DNA of 42,464 nt from an uncultured Bacteroidales bacterium (GCA_937926785.1 CALBBQ010000057.1:1-42464); one strand, 5' to 3'. Counted from the first letter of the stretch, positions 1-9,225 are shown. Translations and numbers: made by a program. Notes: generated from the letters alone by a model not told the origin.

Positions 1-44
1 ACCAAAAATTTATGAAATTTTGAAAGGTTGATCGTTTAACAGGT

Positions 45-1466
45 ATGCCGCTAACTGTTTTCATAGTAATAACCCTTCTGGTTGCCGCACTTTCGGCCAG
101 CATCACATACTGGCTGGTAACCAGGAGTAAAAAGATTAGTCACGCCACGGATTCATCTCTAAATACTCTGGTCGAACAGCTTAGCGCAGAGCTGCAGAAC
201 CTTAAAATTCAATACAAAGAGCTACAGATTGATAGCGACGAACAGCTCGACCTGCTGGCTAAAGCCCACATGGAGATCCAACGACTTGAAACTGCCGTTC
301 AGCATGCAAAAATAAGAGCCGAAGAGGCGGATATCCTCAAATCGAACTTTCTGGCCAACATGAGCCACGAGATTCGTACCCCAATGAACGGAATTCTGGG
401 CTTTGCCCAACTCTTGAAGAATGAAGAGTCACCCGATAAGCGTGAAAGGTATATCGATATCATCTACCATAACGGAATGATGTTGGTAAACCTTATTGAC
501 GATATCATTGACTTATCCAAAATTGATGCAGGGCAGCTCACCGTTAATCCGGCCGACTGTAACCTCGATAACCTTATGTTTGAGGTTTACACCTTCTTCA
601 ACGAGATAAAGTTCAAGCAGGAGAAGGAGCATATCAACATCAGGCTGTTGAACCTGAACGACGACGAGTCTAATGTTCTCTACACCGACTCGCAACGCTT
701 ACGCCAGGTACTGGTTAACCTGATTGGCAATGCTCTGAAGTTCACCGAGCGTGGAAGCGTGGAATTTGGTTACATAATTAACGAGGAGAAGAGTAACATT
801 GAGTTTTTTGTAAGAGATACAGGAATTGGCATACCCAAAGACAAGCAAGACATTATTTTTGACCGTTTCCGTCAGGTACAGGAGGGTTCAACCCGTAAGT
901 ATGGTGGCACCGGAATCGGGTTGTACATCACAAAACATATCGTTGAGCTGCTTGGAGGTAATATCTGGTTTGAGTCGGAGATGGGAGAGGGAACATCTTT
1001 CCATTTTACCCTACCATACCACGAAACGCGAAGCGTGAACGACGGTTCTGTAATTTTCAGAGCCAAAAACCCTGAGTATAACTGGGAGGGCAAAACTCTG
1101 CTCATTGCTGAGGATATTGAAACCAACTTCAAATACCTGGCTACCATTCTTGCCGATACGCGCGCTAAGATTGTTTGGGCACGTAATGGTCAGGAGGCCA
1201 TTGACGCTTTCAGGAACGGTACAGGCGTTGACCTTATCCTGATGGACATACAGATGCCAGTGATAGATGGGTATGAGGCAACAATCCGGATCAGGGAGTT
1301 AAATCCCGAAATTCCAATCATTGCCCAAACTGCATACGCTTTACCCCACGATAACCTGAAGTGCTTTGAGGTAGGATGTAACGATTACATCTCAAAACCA
1401 ATTAACTCTTTCCTGTTGAAGCAGAAAATTAATGATTTGTTGAACGTTTACGTTAAAAGTTCCTGA
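45..1466 (+). CDS. Hybrid sensor histidine kinase with C-terminal receiver domain
   Basis: This 473-aa protein should autophosphorylate on a histidine and pass the phosphate to its own receiver domain. One N-terminal membrane segment (about residues 3-25) is followed by a predicted coiled coil (about 35-100). The HisKA H-box has the phospho-acceptor His108 (NMSHEIRTPMNG). The ATPase domain shows the N box at Asn229 (VNLIGNALKF), the G1 box D258-T-G and the G2 region GGTGIGL (287-293). The receiver domain (about 350-467) has acidic residues E356/D357, phospho-acceptor Asp401 (LMDIQMP), Thr429 and Lys451. There is no PAS or periplasmic sensor domain, so the signal probably enters through the membrane or coiled-coil part, or through a partner. 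No response regulator gene is adjacent. The last 14 bp overlap the end of convergent kdsA and no terminator separates them. The family call is secure; the signal and output are unknown. Confidence 0.93.
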   Translation: MPLTVFIVITLLVAALSASITYWLVTRSKKISHATDSSLNTLVEQLSAELQNLKIQYKELQIDSDEQLDLLAKAHMEIQRLETAVQHAKIRAEEADILKSNFLANMSHEIRTPMNGILGFAQLLKNEESPDKRERYIDIIYHNGMMLVNLIDDIIDLSKIDAGQLTVNPADCNLDNLMFEVYTFFNEIKFKQEKEHINIRLLNLNDDESNVLYTDSQRLRQVLVNLIGNALKFTERGSVEFGYIINEEKSNIEFFVRDTGIGIPKDKQDIIFDRFRQVQEGSTRKYGGTGIGLYITKHIVELLGGNIWFESEMGEGTSFHFTLPYHETRSVNDGSVIFRAKNPEYNWEGKTLLIAEDIETNFKYLATILADTRAKIVWARNGQEAIDAFRNGTGVDLILMDIQMPVIDGYEATIRIRELNPEIPIIAQTAYALPHDNLKCFEVGCNDYISKPINSFLLKQKINDLLNVYVKSS

Positions 1467-2277
1467 TAACCTGGTGAATTTTAACAAGTCGTTCAAGTAA
1501 TCCTTCTAAATAAATGATGTTTAACATGTTAGCACCATCCGATAATGCTTCGGCGGGGTTGGTGTGTGTTTCCATGAATAAGCCGTCGGCTCCAGTGGCT
1601 ATTGCGGCCCGTGCGATGGTCTCAATCATCTCGGGTCTTCCGCCAGTAACTCCGCTTGTTTGGTTGGGCTGCTGAAGCGAGTGGGTAACATCAACCACCA
1701 CCGGAAAGCCAAATGCCTTCATGGTTGGGATACTCCTGAAATCTACTACCAGGTCGTGGTAGCCAAATTGTGTGCCACGGTCAGTCAATATTACGTTTGT
1801 GTTCCCGGAGTCAACAACCTTTTGTGCAGCAAACTTCATAGACTCGGGCGATACAAACTGCCCCTTTTTGATGTTTACCACTTTTCCGGTTTGTGCAGCG
1901 GCAATGAGCAAATCGGTTTGACGGCATAGAAATGCCGGTATTTGAAGCACATCTACATATTCTGCTGCTAGCGGGGCCTCAGCTACGCTGTGTATATCGG
2001 TAACCACTGGTAACCCGAATCGTTCTTTTACGCTTCTGAGTATCTTCAAGGCCTTTTCATCTCCTATGCCTGAAAAGGAATCGATTCGAGAGCGGTTGGC
2101 CTTGCGGTACGAGGCCTTGAAGATGTAGGGTATTTTCAGTCGGTCGGTTATTCCCGAAACAATCTCAGCTATTCTGAAAGCATTATCCTGGTTTTCAACC
2201 ACGCACGGACCAGCCATTAGAAAAAAGTTACCCGATTCTAAATGTTTTATTCCATCAATACCATTCAGTGTGCTCAT
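1453..2277 (-). CDS. kdsA: 3-deoxy-8-phosphooctulonate synthase (KDO-8-P synthase)
   Basis: The enzyme condenses phosphoenolpyruvate with arabinose-5-phosphate to give KDO-8-phosphate, the first committed step to the KDO sugar of the lipopolysaccharide core, in the cytoplasm. Family signatures are the N-terminal MAGPCVVEN, the KASYRKANRSR substrate loop, GIGDEKALKIL, LTDRGTQFGY and DVTHSLQQPN. The 274-aa length is normal. I chose the ATG at 2277; the open frame runs two codons further up to a TTG, which is less likely to be the start. The start lies 6 nt after the stop of rarA, so the two genes are probably co-transcribed and perhaps translationally coupled. The 3' end overlaps the convergent histidine kinase gene by 14 bp. 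Confidence 0.96.
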   Translation of the reverse strand: MSTLNGIDGIKHLESGNFFLMAGPCVVENQDNAFRIAEIVSGITDRLKIPYIFKASYRKANRSRIDSFSGIGDEKALKILRSVKERFGLPVVTDIHSVAEAPLAAEYVDVLQIPAFLCRQTDLLIAAAQTGKVVNIKKGQFVSPESMKFAAQKVVDSGNTNVILTDRGTQFGYHDLVVDFRSIPTMKAFGFPVVVDVTHSLQQPNQTSGVTGGRPEMIETIARAAIATGADGLFMETHTNPAEALSDGANMLNIIYLEGLLERLVKIHQVIRNF

Positions 2278-2283
2278 AATCAA

Positions 2284-3567
2284 TTATTTGTTTTTATACT
2301 TATCTTTCCAGAGTGCCTTCATTCGGGCTTCAATCTCCTGCTCGCGGCTATTTTTTTGTGGAGTATAGATTTGTGTTCCCGAAAGTTCGCCGGGCAGGAA
2401 TTCCTGTTCAACAAAGTTCCCCTCGAAGCTGTGCGCATACTTGTAATCGGTTCCGTACCCAATATCTTTCATCAGCTTTGTTGGTGCATTCCGGAGGTGA
2501 AGGGGAACAGGGAGGTTTCCTTTTTCCTTAACAATGGCTTGAGCTTTCCCAATAGCCTCGTAGGCCGAGTTGCTTTTAGGTGATGTGGCAAGGTAAATGG
2601 TGGCTTCCGATAGTATTATCCTTGATTCGGGCAAACCTATCATCTGCACTGCCTGAAAGCAGCTGGTTGCCATCAGAAGCGCATTGGGGTTTGCCAAACC
2701 GATATCCTCAGCGGCCAGAATAACCAACCTGCGCGCAATAAACTCAGGATCTTCACCCCCCTCTACCATTCGGGCTAACCAGTATACTGCCGCATTGGGA
2801 TCGCTTCCCCTCACAGATTTGATGAATGCGGAAATAATGTCGTAGTGCTGTTCGCCATTCTTGTCGTATATAGCCAGATTCTGTTGTAGTACCTGCACTA
2901 CCTTTTGGTTGGTTATCTTTACTTCATTATCGTAGCTCTGGGTTGACACCAGTAGTTCAATGATATTGTAGAGTTTCCTTGCATCGCCCGATGAAAACCG
3001 AAGCAACGCTTCTTTTTCAATGAGTTTAAAATTGTAACGCTTCAACTCGGAATCGGTTGTTGTGGCCCTGTGATAGAGCGTTTCCAGCTCTGAATCGGAC
3101 AATGGTTTAAGAATGTACACCTGGCACCTCGATAGTAAAGGTGTGATCATCTCAAACGAGGGGTTTTCAGTGGTAGCACCAATCAGTGTGAATACCCCTT
3201 GTTCAACGGCACCCAGAAGAGAGTCCTGTTGTGATTTGCTGAAGCGATGTATCTCATCGATGAAGAGTATCGGAGGGGGGGAGTTAAAATACTTTTGGCC
3301 CTTTGCCTTGTCAATAACCTCCCTAACGTCCTTAACCCCTGAGCTAATGGCGCTAAGTGTATAGAATGGTCTATTCAGCTCATTGGCAACTATTCGTGCA
3401 AGGGTGGTTTTGCCCACGCCCGGTGGTCCCCATAGTATGAATGAACTTATTGCACCTCTCGAGACCATTTCACGAATAACCCCTTTTTCACCAACCAGGT
3501 GCGACTGGCCTACGTAGTCGTTTAGGCTACGTGGCCGCATTCGTTCGGCTAATGGGGGATGTGACAT
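2284..3567 (-). CDS. rarA: Replication-associated recombination protein A (RarA/MgsA AAA+ ATPase)
   Basis: This AAA+ ATPase of the RarA/MgsA/WRNIP1 family is related to clamp-loader subunits and acts at stalled replication forks. The 427-aa protein has Walker A GPPGVGKT (residues 47-54), Walker B ILFIDEIH (D104 E105) and a sensor-1 region GATTENPSF (130-138). The C-terminal half carries the family segments [14 protein letters not shown] and [16 protein letters not shown]. The frame stays open 34 codons further upstream. I chose the ATG at 3567 because [21 protein letters not shown] is the usual family N-terminus, and because an exact TAnnTTTG promoter box (3583-3590, minus strand) lies between the two possible starts. 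kdsA follows directly. Confidence 0.95.
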   Translation of the reverse strand: MSHPPLAERMRPRSLNDYVGQSHLVGEKGVIREMVSRGAISSFILWGPPGVGKTTLARIVANELNRPFYTLSAISSGVKDVREVIDKAKGQKYFNSPPPILFIDEIHRFSKSQQDSLLGAVEQGVFTLIGATTENPSFEMITPLLSRCQVYILKPLSDSELETLYHRATTTDSELKRYNFKLIEKEALLRFSSGDARKLYNIIELLVSTQSYDNEVKITNQKVVQVLQQNLAIYDKNGEQHYDIISAFIKSVRGSDPNAAVYWLARMVEGGEDPEFIARRLVILAAEDIGLANPNALLMATSCFQAVQMIGLPESRIILSEATIYLATSPKSNSAYEAIGKAQAIVKEKGNLPVPLHLRNAPTKLMKDIGYGTDYKYAHSFEGNFVEQEFLPGELSGTQIYTPQKNSREQEIEARMKALWKDKYKNK

Positions 3568-3582
3568 GGTTGCTATTTTCTG

Positions 3583-3590
3583 CAAAAATA
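3583..3590 (-). promoter_or_regulatory. Predicted -7 box for rarA-kdsA
   Basis: Read on the minus strand this is TATTTTTG, an exact match to the Bacteroidota -7 consensus TAnnTTTG. It lies 16 nt upstream of the chosen rarA ATG, so the leader would be very short. No clear -33 TTG is seen at the expected distance, so this is only half a promoter. Confidence 0.4.
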
Positions 3591-3629
3591 GCCAATATGA
3601 ACATAAAATGGGCCTTAATAAAATAAATA

Positions 3630-3660
3630 TTGACTTTGAACCCGAAATATATTTTCTTTG
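3630..3660 (+). promoter_or_regulatory. Possible promoter of the outer-membrane barrel gene
   Basis: TTG at 3630-3632 is followed 20 nt later by TTTCTTTG (3653-3660), one mismatch from TAnnTTTG. The ATG of the barrel gene is 30 nt downstream. Spacing fits the Bacteroidota primary sigma factor; the box is imperfect. Confidence 0.35.
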
Positions 3661-3690
3661 TTTAATCATTGAAACTAAACCCTAACTCAT

Positions 3691-4668
3691 ATGAAAACTA
3701 TCCGATTGTCAAAGTTTGCATTTGCCCTACTTATTTTCTTAAATGTAGGAGTGCTCAATGCTCAGGAAGATGTGGTTGCATTTCTGAACGGAAGCCTTAG
3801 CGATGCTCAAAAGCTCAGCAAGGCATACCTCGAACCTTTTGGCAAAAGTTTGGGGATGAGCCTTAATTCGGGTTGGTATAATACTGCCAAACCTCACGGT
3901 TTGTTGGGTTTCGATATTACTTTCACTGCGCCCATAACCATACCGGCTTCATCCGATAAAACATTTGATATCAACAAGCTAAACCTCAGTTACTGGGAGG
4001 TACAAACCGGACAAAGCACCAAATCGCCCACTGTTACCGGTTCTAAATCAGGGGCAAGCATTCTTAGCGATAAGGCTACGGGTACGAGCACCCTCAACAT
4101 GCCCGGTGGAGCTAATCTTCAGTTCATTCCTGCACCCATGATTCAGGTTGCAAAGGGATTGCCTTTTCACACTGAGATTGTGGGACGTTTCTTCCCAACC
4201 GTTAACATTTCTGGTGTTGGAAATTTTGGCATGTGGGGTGTAGGAGTTAAAAACGAGTTCATGGAGTTCATTCCCTTTGCCAGGAGAATACCCATAAACG
4301 TTTCTTTCCTTTTTGGTTACACACAGTTCAAGTCGTCGTTTGATATCAGTAAACCCCAGAAACAGAAGTTGGAATTCAAAGCTTCGGGCTATACCGCTCG
4401 ACTATTGGTGTCCAGGTCAATTCCTGTGCTTACCGTGTACGGTGGGGTTGGGTATAATCACTCTACCACCGATATAGCTCTTAAAGGGACATATAATGTT
4501 AATGGGGTGGGTACCGTTACTGACCCTATCGCTTTCGACTTTGCCAATAATGGTTTCACGGCTAACCTGGGATTAAGGTTGAAGCTGGCCATTCTGGCCT
4601 TTCATTTCGATTACGCCTTGGGCGAATATGGAATTTTTAATGCCGGGGTGGGTGTAAACTTCAAATAA
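3691..4668 (+). CDS. Secreted outer-membrane beta-barrel-like protein (DUF6588-like)
   Basis: The 325-aa protein has a Sec signal peptide (about residues 1-24, ending LNAQ-ED) and then alternating hydrophobic, aromatic and glycine-rich segments typical of outer-membrane beta strands. It ends in an aromatic residue pair (VNFK). The segment SLGMSLNSGWYNTAKPHGLLGFD resembles the Bacteroidota DUF6588 family; this is from memory of that family, not a search. No enzymatic motif is visible. It stands alone, between the divergent rarA promoter region and a strong bidirectional terminator. It is probably an outer-membrane protein of unknown function. Confidence 0.7.
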   Translation: MKTIRLSKFAFALLIFLNVGVLNAQEDVVAFLNGSLSDAQKLSKAYLEPFGKSLGMSLNSGWYNTAKPHGLLGFDITFTAPITIPASSDKTFDINKLNLSYWEVQTGQSTKSPTVTGSKSGASILSDKATGTSTLNMPGGANLQFIPAPMIQVAKGLPFHTEIVGRFFPTVNISGVGNFGMWGVGVKNEFMEFIPFARRIPINVSFLFGYTQFKSSFDISKPQKQKLEFKASGYTARLLVSRSIPVLTVYGGVGYNHSTTDIALKGTYNVNGVGTVTDPIAFDFANNGFTANLGLRLKLAILAFHFDYALGEYGIFNAGVGVNFK

Positions 4669-4683
4669 ATCATACATTATAGT

Positions 4684-4712
4684 AAAAAAGGCCGGTAATT
4701 CCGGCCTTTTTT
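4684..4712. terminator. Bidirectional intrinsic terminator
   Basis: A perfect 12-bp stem (AAAAAAGGCCGG, 4684-4695, with CCGGCCTTTTTT, 4701-4712) closes a 5-nt loop. The A-run and T-run make it a terminator in both directions, serving the barrel gene on the plus strand and the sensor gene on the minus strand, whose stop codon is next to it. Confidence 0.9.
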
Positions 4713-4713
4713 C

Positions 4714-7041
4714 TTATCCTTTCTTTTTCTTTCCTTCGCTTTTCTCCTCAATAAAATCGGTAATGTTATGGGCTATTTTCAGAATCTTCACAACTCGTCG
4801 GTTTTCATCGAGTATGGGTGAGTATGTCTCGATAAAGGTGAACGTTTTACCTCCTATGTTTACCCGGTTGGTTTCTTTCTTAATCACACCGTTCCTGAGG
4901 TCCTGCCAGAAGCGTTGGTAGGTGTGTTTTTGCTCCTCGGTCATTTCGAGGTTGTCGGAGTGATGTGTCCCCACAATATCGCTTTCGGCCTGACCCGTTA
5001 ACGCAAGGTAGGCCTGGTTAACGCTGATGATGTTGCCATTCAGATCGTACTCTATTACGTAGCTGGAGGAATGCAGGGCGTTTATCAGGCTTTCCATTTC
5101 GGCCGATTTGCGTGCGGACTCCTCCTGAGTTGCCTGGAGCTCCTCCATGTTCTGCCTCATCTCCTCCTCCTGCGATGCAAGCTCTTCGGATTTTATCCGT
5201 GATTCTTCCAGAAGCTTGGCGGTTCTTATGTTAATCTTTACATTGGAGATTGTAGCAGCAATGTTTTCTCCTATTTTCTCAATGAAGCGTATCTTGTAGT
5301 CCTCGATGGGTTCAAATGAAGCAAGCTCAATGACTCCGTGAACCTCATCGTTAATTTTCATAGGTACTAGAAGTAGCACCGTTGGTTCTTCCTCGCCTAG
5401 ACCCGAAGCAATTTTTATGTATCCCTTTGGTATCTCGGTCATGTAGATAGTCTCGGCCTCTTGTGCGCACCGCCCAACTAAGCCCTCGCCATTTCTTACT
5501 ACCTTTTCCTCGTACTTTCTTCTTTCATAGGCGTAGGTGGCCATCAGCTCAAAGTAAATATCGCTAGGGTTATCGTTATTTTTTAGGAATATCGCGCCAA
5601 TAGCTGCATTTACGTACTTGGTAAGGTTGTAAATCGCTTCATAGGCAAATTCATTTAAATTATCGGTGTTATGCCTTAGTATCTCAGCGAACTGGGCAAC
5701 CCCCTCGTTATACCATTTATTCTTGTTTTCTTCCTCTTTACGCTCTTCATCTATTTGCTTGGCGTGAATTAAACTTTTCCTCATCTCCAGTAGTGCATCT
5801 CCAAGAGCATCGTCATCGCTAAGCTTTTGGTAGGTGACTGATAGGTTACCTTTTCCAATTTCGCGGGCAAACTGGGTAGTCTTATGTAAGCTATCAATCA
5901 GTATGTTGATGGAGTTACTCATATCCTCAATTTCATCTCCGGATCGAATTTCAATCTTTTTGGATAAGTCAATCCTTCCAAGCGAAAGTTCTCCCAGTAC
6001 CCTTGTAGCTTTGACCAGTGGCTTGGTAATAGTGAACGAAATGATCCAGATAATGGCTGCAAGCAGAACTAAACCCAGTATCATTATGGTTCTGGATTGC
6101 CTTGCAATGGTTTGCGTTTGCTGGGTAATTACTTGCTCGGGGACAAAAATCCCTAGGCTCCATTTTTCTTTTGCATCGCCAATTGAAAACGGAACCATGG
6201 ACACATAGAATCGTTGCGAATTATAAGATAGTACCGACTCGTAGCGCGAGGTCTGCTTTATGCTCTCAATAATTGATTTCCCATTTTGAAGGATGGTGTC
6301 AATTGAAGCGCCCAGAAGCGATGAGTCGGGATGAGCCACAATGGTTCCATTGTCAGAAACCAGGATGGCAAAGCTGTTGGTGTAGGGTTTCAGGTGGCTA
6401 AGCATCTGCTGGTACTCCGATAGCTCCACATCAAAACCAAAAAGAGCCACAAACCTGTTATCAATAACCATAGGGACGCATATACTCGTTTCCAGAACCT
6501 TTTTTTGAGTGCCGGTATAGGTGTACCAGTAGGGGTCGAGCAATGATTCACTTTTTTCGGTTTTTAGCTTATAGTATAAGCTGCCGGGGTTATCCCCGGT
6601 TTCGTTTAGGCGTTCAACAAGTTCTTTCAGTGTGCCATTTTCCCAAAAATAGGTATAACGTTCCCTTCCGTAGGGTTTATCCCATTTCTTGTCAATAGCA
6701 CCAAGCTCCCAACTTGCCCAAACTGATAGTAAATTCGGGTTTTTTTCGGCAATTACCTTTAAATGTTGTAAACTCCTGGTTTTTATTTCGCCGGGCGTTA
6801 GCTCATTGTAGTTATGAAAACCATATGCAAGGGCCCTGGCTATACCAACTTGGAGTTCAAACTCGCTTTTAATGCCGTTGGCATACTGGCGGGTAGTTGC
6901 ATCAATGTAATCGTATATGTTTTTTCGGGTGACCCTGTCAACCTGGTTGGATAGTAAGTAAATGCTTGCCCAAAAAATTACTATGGCTATGGCCAGAATG
7001 GACAGCATAAGTTTTAGTCTGAGGCGCATTTTCACTTTCAT
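4714..7041 (-). CDS. Membrane sensor: dCache-HAMP-GAF-coiled coil-PAS, no recognisable output domain
   Basis: The 775-aa protein has a first membrane segment (about residues 11-30) and a long extracytoplasmic part (about 35-300). Aromatic-rich motifs such as DPYWYTY and the VPM..DNRFVALFGFDVELS strand look like a double Cache domain, the family that binds small metabolites. A second membrane segment (about 318-338) leads to HAMP (about 339-392), a GAF domain (about 445-605), a coiled coil rich in E and Q (about 610-655, MRQNMEELQATQEE) and a PAS domain (about 655-765). The protein ends in a basic KKKKG tail. No HisKA, HATPase, methyl-accepting, GGDEF or phosphatase domain follows, so the output must pass through a partner. 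The nearest candidate in the window is the hybrid kinase at the left end; that link is speculation. It stands alone. Confidence 0.85.
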   Translation of the reverse strand: MKVKMRLRLKLMLSILAIAIVIFWASIYLLSNQVDRVTRKNIYDYIDATTRQYANGIKSEFELQVGIARALAYGFHNYNELTPGEIKTRSLQHLKVIAEKNPNLLSVWASWELGAIDKKWDKPYGRERYTYFWENGTLKELVERLNETGDNPGSLYYKLKTEKSESLLDPYWYTYTGTQKKVLETSICVPMVIDNRFVALFGFDVELSEYQQMLSHLKPYTNSFAILVSDNGTIVAHPDSSLLGASIDTILQNGKSIIESIKQTSRYESVLSYNSQRFYVSMVPFSIGDAKEKWSLGIFVPEQVITQQTQTIARQSRTIMILGLVLLAAIIWIISFTITKPLVKATRVLGELSLGRIDLSKKIEIRSGDEIEDMSNSINILIDSLHKTTQFAREIGKGNLSVTYQKLSDDDALGDALLEMRKSLIHAKQIDEERKEEENKNKWYNEGVAQFAEILRHNTDNLNEFAYEAIYNLTKYVNAAIGAIFLKNNDNPSDIYFELMATYAYERRKYEEKVVRNGEGLVGRCAQEAETIYMTEIPKGYIKIASGLGEEEPTVLLLVPMKINDEVHGVIELASFEPIEDYKIRFIEKIGENIAATISNVKINIRTAKLLEESRIKSEELASQEEEMRQNMEELQATQEESARKSAEMESLINALHSSSYVIEYDLNGNIISVNQAYLALTGQAESDIVGTHHSDNLEMTEEQKHTYQRFWQDLRNGVIKKETNRVNIGGKTFTFIETYSPILDENRRVVKILKIAHNITDFIEEKSEGKKKKG

Positions 7042-7176
7042 GGTGCAATTTTTTCAGGAAAATAGAACTTGGAATGTTTCAAGGTGTGAATATACTACAT
7101 TCACCCGTAACAAGCAAACGCCTTTTCGCTTATGAACCCCAAAATCATTTTACTAATATAAGTAGCCATTTTTTTT

Positions 7177-7184
7177 TACATTTG
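7177..7184 (+). promoter_or_regulatory. Predicted -7 box for fabG
   Basis: TACATTTG matches the Bacteroidota -7 consensus TAnnTTTG exactly and lies 28 nt before the fabG ATG. No convincing TTG is seen about 20 nt upstream. Confidence 0.4.
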
Positions 7185-7212
7185 TGAGCGAAAACCATCA
7201 AATTTTTAACCT

Positions 7213-7959
7213 ATGAAGCTACTTGAAGGAAAAACCGGCCTGGTGACAGGTGCTGCCAGAGGGATTGGTCGTGCCATTGCTCTAGCATTTGCCCGCGAGG
7301 GAGCCAACGTGGCATTTACCGACATTGCTTATGATGAGAACATGAAATCACTGGAGTCCGAGCTCTCCGCTCTGGGTGTTAAGGCTAAGGGCTACGCCTC
7401 CGATGCCGGCGATTTTGAAAATTCCCAGAAGGTGGTAGATGAGATTGCCAAAGATTTCGGACAAATTGATATTCTGGTGAATAATGCAGGTATTACCCGC
7501 GACACCCTACTCATGCGTATGACCGAGGAGCAATGGGACCTGGTAATTAAGGTGAACCTCAAATCTGTTTTTAACCTGACCAAAGCAGTTCAAAAATACA
7601 TGCTGAAACAAAAGAACGGCTCCATCATCAACATGAGCTCGGTAGTGGGTGTTTCCGGCAATGCGGGTCAGTCCAACTATGCTGCCTCTAAAGCCGGTAT
7701 TATTGGTTTCACAAAGGCTGTGGCACGTGAGCTTGGTTCGCGTAACATCCGTTGCAATGCAATAGCTCCCGGTTTCATCATCACCGAGATGACTCACAAG
7801 CTACCCGACGAGGTACGCGAGGAGTGGATTAAAAAGATTCCCCTTCAGCGTGGTGGTACACCGGAAGACGTTGCCAACGTCTGCGTATTCCTGGGTTCTG
7901 ACCTCTCGTCCTATGTTAGCGGCCAGGTAATCAACGTTTGTGGGGCCATGAATACCTAA
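7213..7959 (+). CDS. fabG: 3-oxoacyl-ACP reductase (short-chain dehydrogenase)
   Basis: This SDR-family enzyme probably carries out the NADPH-dependent reduction of 3-oxoacyl-ACP in fatty acid elongation. The 248-aa protein has the cofactor motif TGAARGIG (residues 12-19), NNAG (90-93) and the catalytic tetrad Asn115, Ser143, Tyr156 and Lys160 (YAASK). The ends PGFIITEMT and SYVSGQVINVCGAM are typical of FabG. It is not in a fatty-acid cluster here, so another SDR substrate cannot be excluded, but the length and motifs fit FabG closely. Confidence 0.88.
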   Translation: MKLLEGKTGLVTGAARGIGRAIALAFAREGANVAFTDIAYDENMKSLESELSALGVKAKGYASDAGDFENSQKVVDEIAKDFGQIDILVNNAGITRDTLLMRMTEEQWDLVIKVNLKSVFNLTKAVQKYMLKQKNGSIINMSSVVGVSGNAGQSNYAASKAGIIGFTKAVARELGSRNIRCNAIAPGFIITEMTHKLPDEVREEWIKKIPLQRGGTPEDVANVCVFLGSDLSSYVSGQVINVCGAMNT

Positions 7960-7984
7960 GCCCGAAAAGCTTAACCTTTCATAC

Positions 7985-8043
7985 AAGTTGAAAACAAGTT
8001 AAGGTATTATCTTTAAGCAATATGCACTACTTGTTTTCAACTT
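7985..8043. repeat. 15-bp perfect inverted repeat, possible terminator or operator
   Basis: AAGTTGAAAACAAGT (7985-7999) is repeated as its exact reverse complement at 8029-8043, with a 29-nt spacer. It begins 26 bp after fabG and ends 22 bp before the lipoprotein ATG, with only a short T-run after it. The long loop is unusual for an intrinsic terminator. Confidence 0.6.
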
Positions 8044-8065
8044 TTACTTTTATTTTGGTCACTAA

Positions 8066-9037
8066 ATGAAAAGAATTACTCCATTCTTTCTTTTCCTATT
8101 TCTAACATCTTGTACATCTGTTAGATATATTGATATTGAGTATTACGATTACAGTCCCAAGCAGCATAGGATGCAGGGGGATATTTTAGTTTTAATGAAC
8201 TTGCACAAAAGGGATACAGGGAATCCGGTTGGCCTGCTGGATTGGTCGATGGATAGCCTGGCATCTGAGGAGGCATGTAACGCTTTGGTAAACATGCTAA
8301 ATCAGTCACCTTGGTACGAAAACTCTACCATTTTAAAGCAAACCATAATTCGTAGTGATACTTTAAAGGTAATCTTACCGCTATCGTGGGATACTATTGA
8401 GCAACTCTCAGTTAGTAACAGTAACCAGTGGGTGGTGTCGTTGGAGTACCTCAAAATCCGTCCACGATACGACACTTATGCCCGCTGGAGGGGCGATTTT
8501 AAGGAGTTCTACGGATACATCGATGTATCCATTTATGCTTATTGGCGGGTGTACGACTTACTAAACCGAAAAATAACACTTGGCCACCTTCACACCGACA
8601 CTCTCAGCTGGGAGCATACCGACTGGATTGAGGTGGTACCCGGAAATCAGCTACCCGGAGTGTTCGAAACCGCCGCCTACGCGGGCGCTGATGCGGGTGA
8701 ACGCTTTGCTCAACTTTTAGCCCCCCAGTGGCAGAAAGATAGCCGGGTACTGTTTGCTCAAAGCACCGATAGCGAAATGATGAGGGCTTACGAGCTGGCT
8801 AAAATGGGGAATTGGTCCGATGCTGCTTCAATTTGGCAAAAAAACTTCAAGTTTGCTAAAGAAAGCAAAGCAGCACAGGCTGCTTTTAACCTTGCACTGG
8901 CAAATGAGATAAATGGAAATTTTGAGGTTGCTTTGGAATGGCTTGGCCTTGCCCGGGAAAAACTTCCAACTTTAAAACATCTTGACGAATACAAGAGTGT
9001 TATAGCCAAAAGGTTAGAAAATAATAACTTAAAGTGA
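8066..9037 (+). CDS. Lipoprotein with C-terminal TPR-like region (DUF6340-like)
   Basis: The 323-aa protein has a lipoprotein signal peptide (residues 1-15) with the lipobox LTSC and acylated Cys16. The middle part has repeated beta strands ending in aromatic residues (VSIYAYWRVYDL). The C-terminal part (about 225-310) shows helical repeats with TPR-like spacing (AYELAKMGNWSDAASIWQKN, AAFNLALANEINGNFEVALEW). The architecture and the segment HTDTLSWEHTDW resemble the Bacteroidota DUF6340 lipoproteins. It is probably anchored in the outer membrane; its function is not known. It is followed by a promoter and tRNA-Thr, so it appears to be a single-gene unit. Confidence 0.65.
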   Translation: MKRITPFFLFLFLTSCTSVRYIDIEYYDYSPKQHRMQGDILVLMNLHKRDTGNPVGLLDWSMDSLASEEACNALVNMLNQSPWYENSTILKQTIIRSDTLKVILPLSWDTIEQLSVSNSNQWVVSLEYLKIRPRYDTYARWRGDFKEFYGYIDVSIYAYWRVYDLLNRKITLGHLHTDTLSWEHTDWIEVVPGNQLPGVFETAAYAGADAGERFAQLLAPQWQKDSRVLFAQSTDSEMMRAYELAKMGNWSDAASIWQKNFKFAKESKAAQAAFNLALANEINGNFEVALEWLGLAREKLPTLKHLDEYKSVIAKRLENNNLK

Positions 9038-9110
9038 ATACCAAATAAATCGATCTATAATATTGAATATTAATAGTATAAAAATATTAACTATTAACGT
9101 TACGGTCTTG

Positions 9111-9140
9111 TTGTGGATTTTGATTGAATTTGTATTTTTG
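9111..9140 (+). promoter_or_regulatory. Predicted promoter of tRNA-Thr
   Basis: TTG (9111-9113), a 19-nt spacer and TATTTTTG (9133-9140) fit the Bacteroidota consensus (TTG, about 19-21 nt, TAnnTTTG). The tRNA starts 12 nt after the -7 box. Confidence 0.6.
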
Positions 9141-9151
9141 CAGAAATTATT

Positions 9152-9225
9152 GCCTCTTTAGCTCAGTTGGTTAGAGCGGCGGTTTCGTAAACCGCAGGTC
9201 GCGGGTTCAAGTCCCGTGAGAGGCT
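9152..9225 (+). tRNA. tRNA-Thr (anticodon CGT)
   Basis: This is a 74-nt cloverleaf. The acceptor stem GCCTCTT pairs with GAGAGGC, with discriminator base T. The D arm follows the usual GCTCAGTTGGTTAGAGC pattern. The anticodon stem GCGGT/ACCGC closes the loop TTCGTAA, giving anticodon CGT, which reads ACG. The T arm carries TTCAAGT. The 3' CCA is not encoded and must be added after transcription. cinA begins 46 bp downstream. Confidence 0.97.

Noticed and set aside
3568..3669. 34-codon N-terminal extension of RarA
   Set aside because: The extension lies upstream of the predicted -7 box and does not resemble the family N-terminus.
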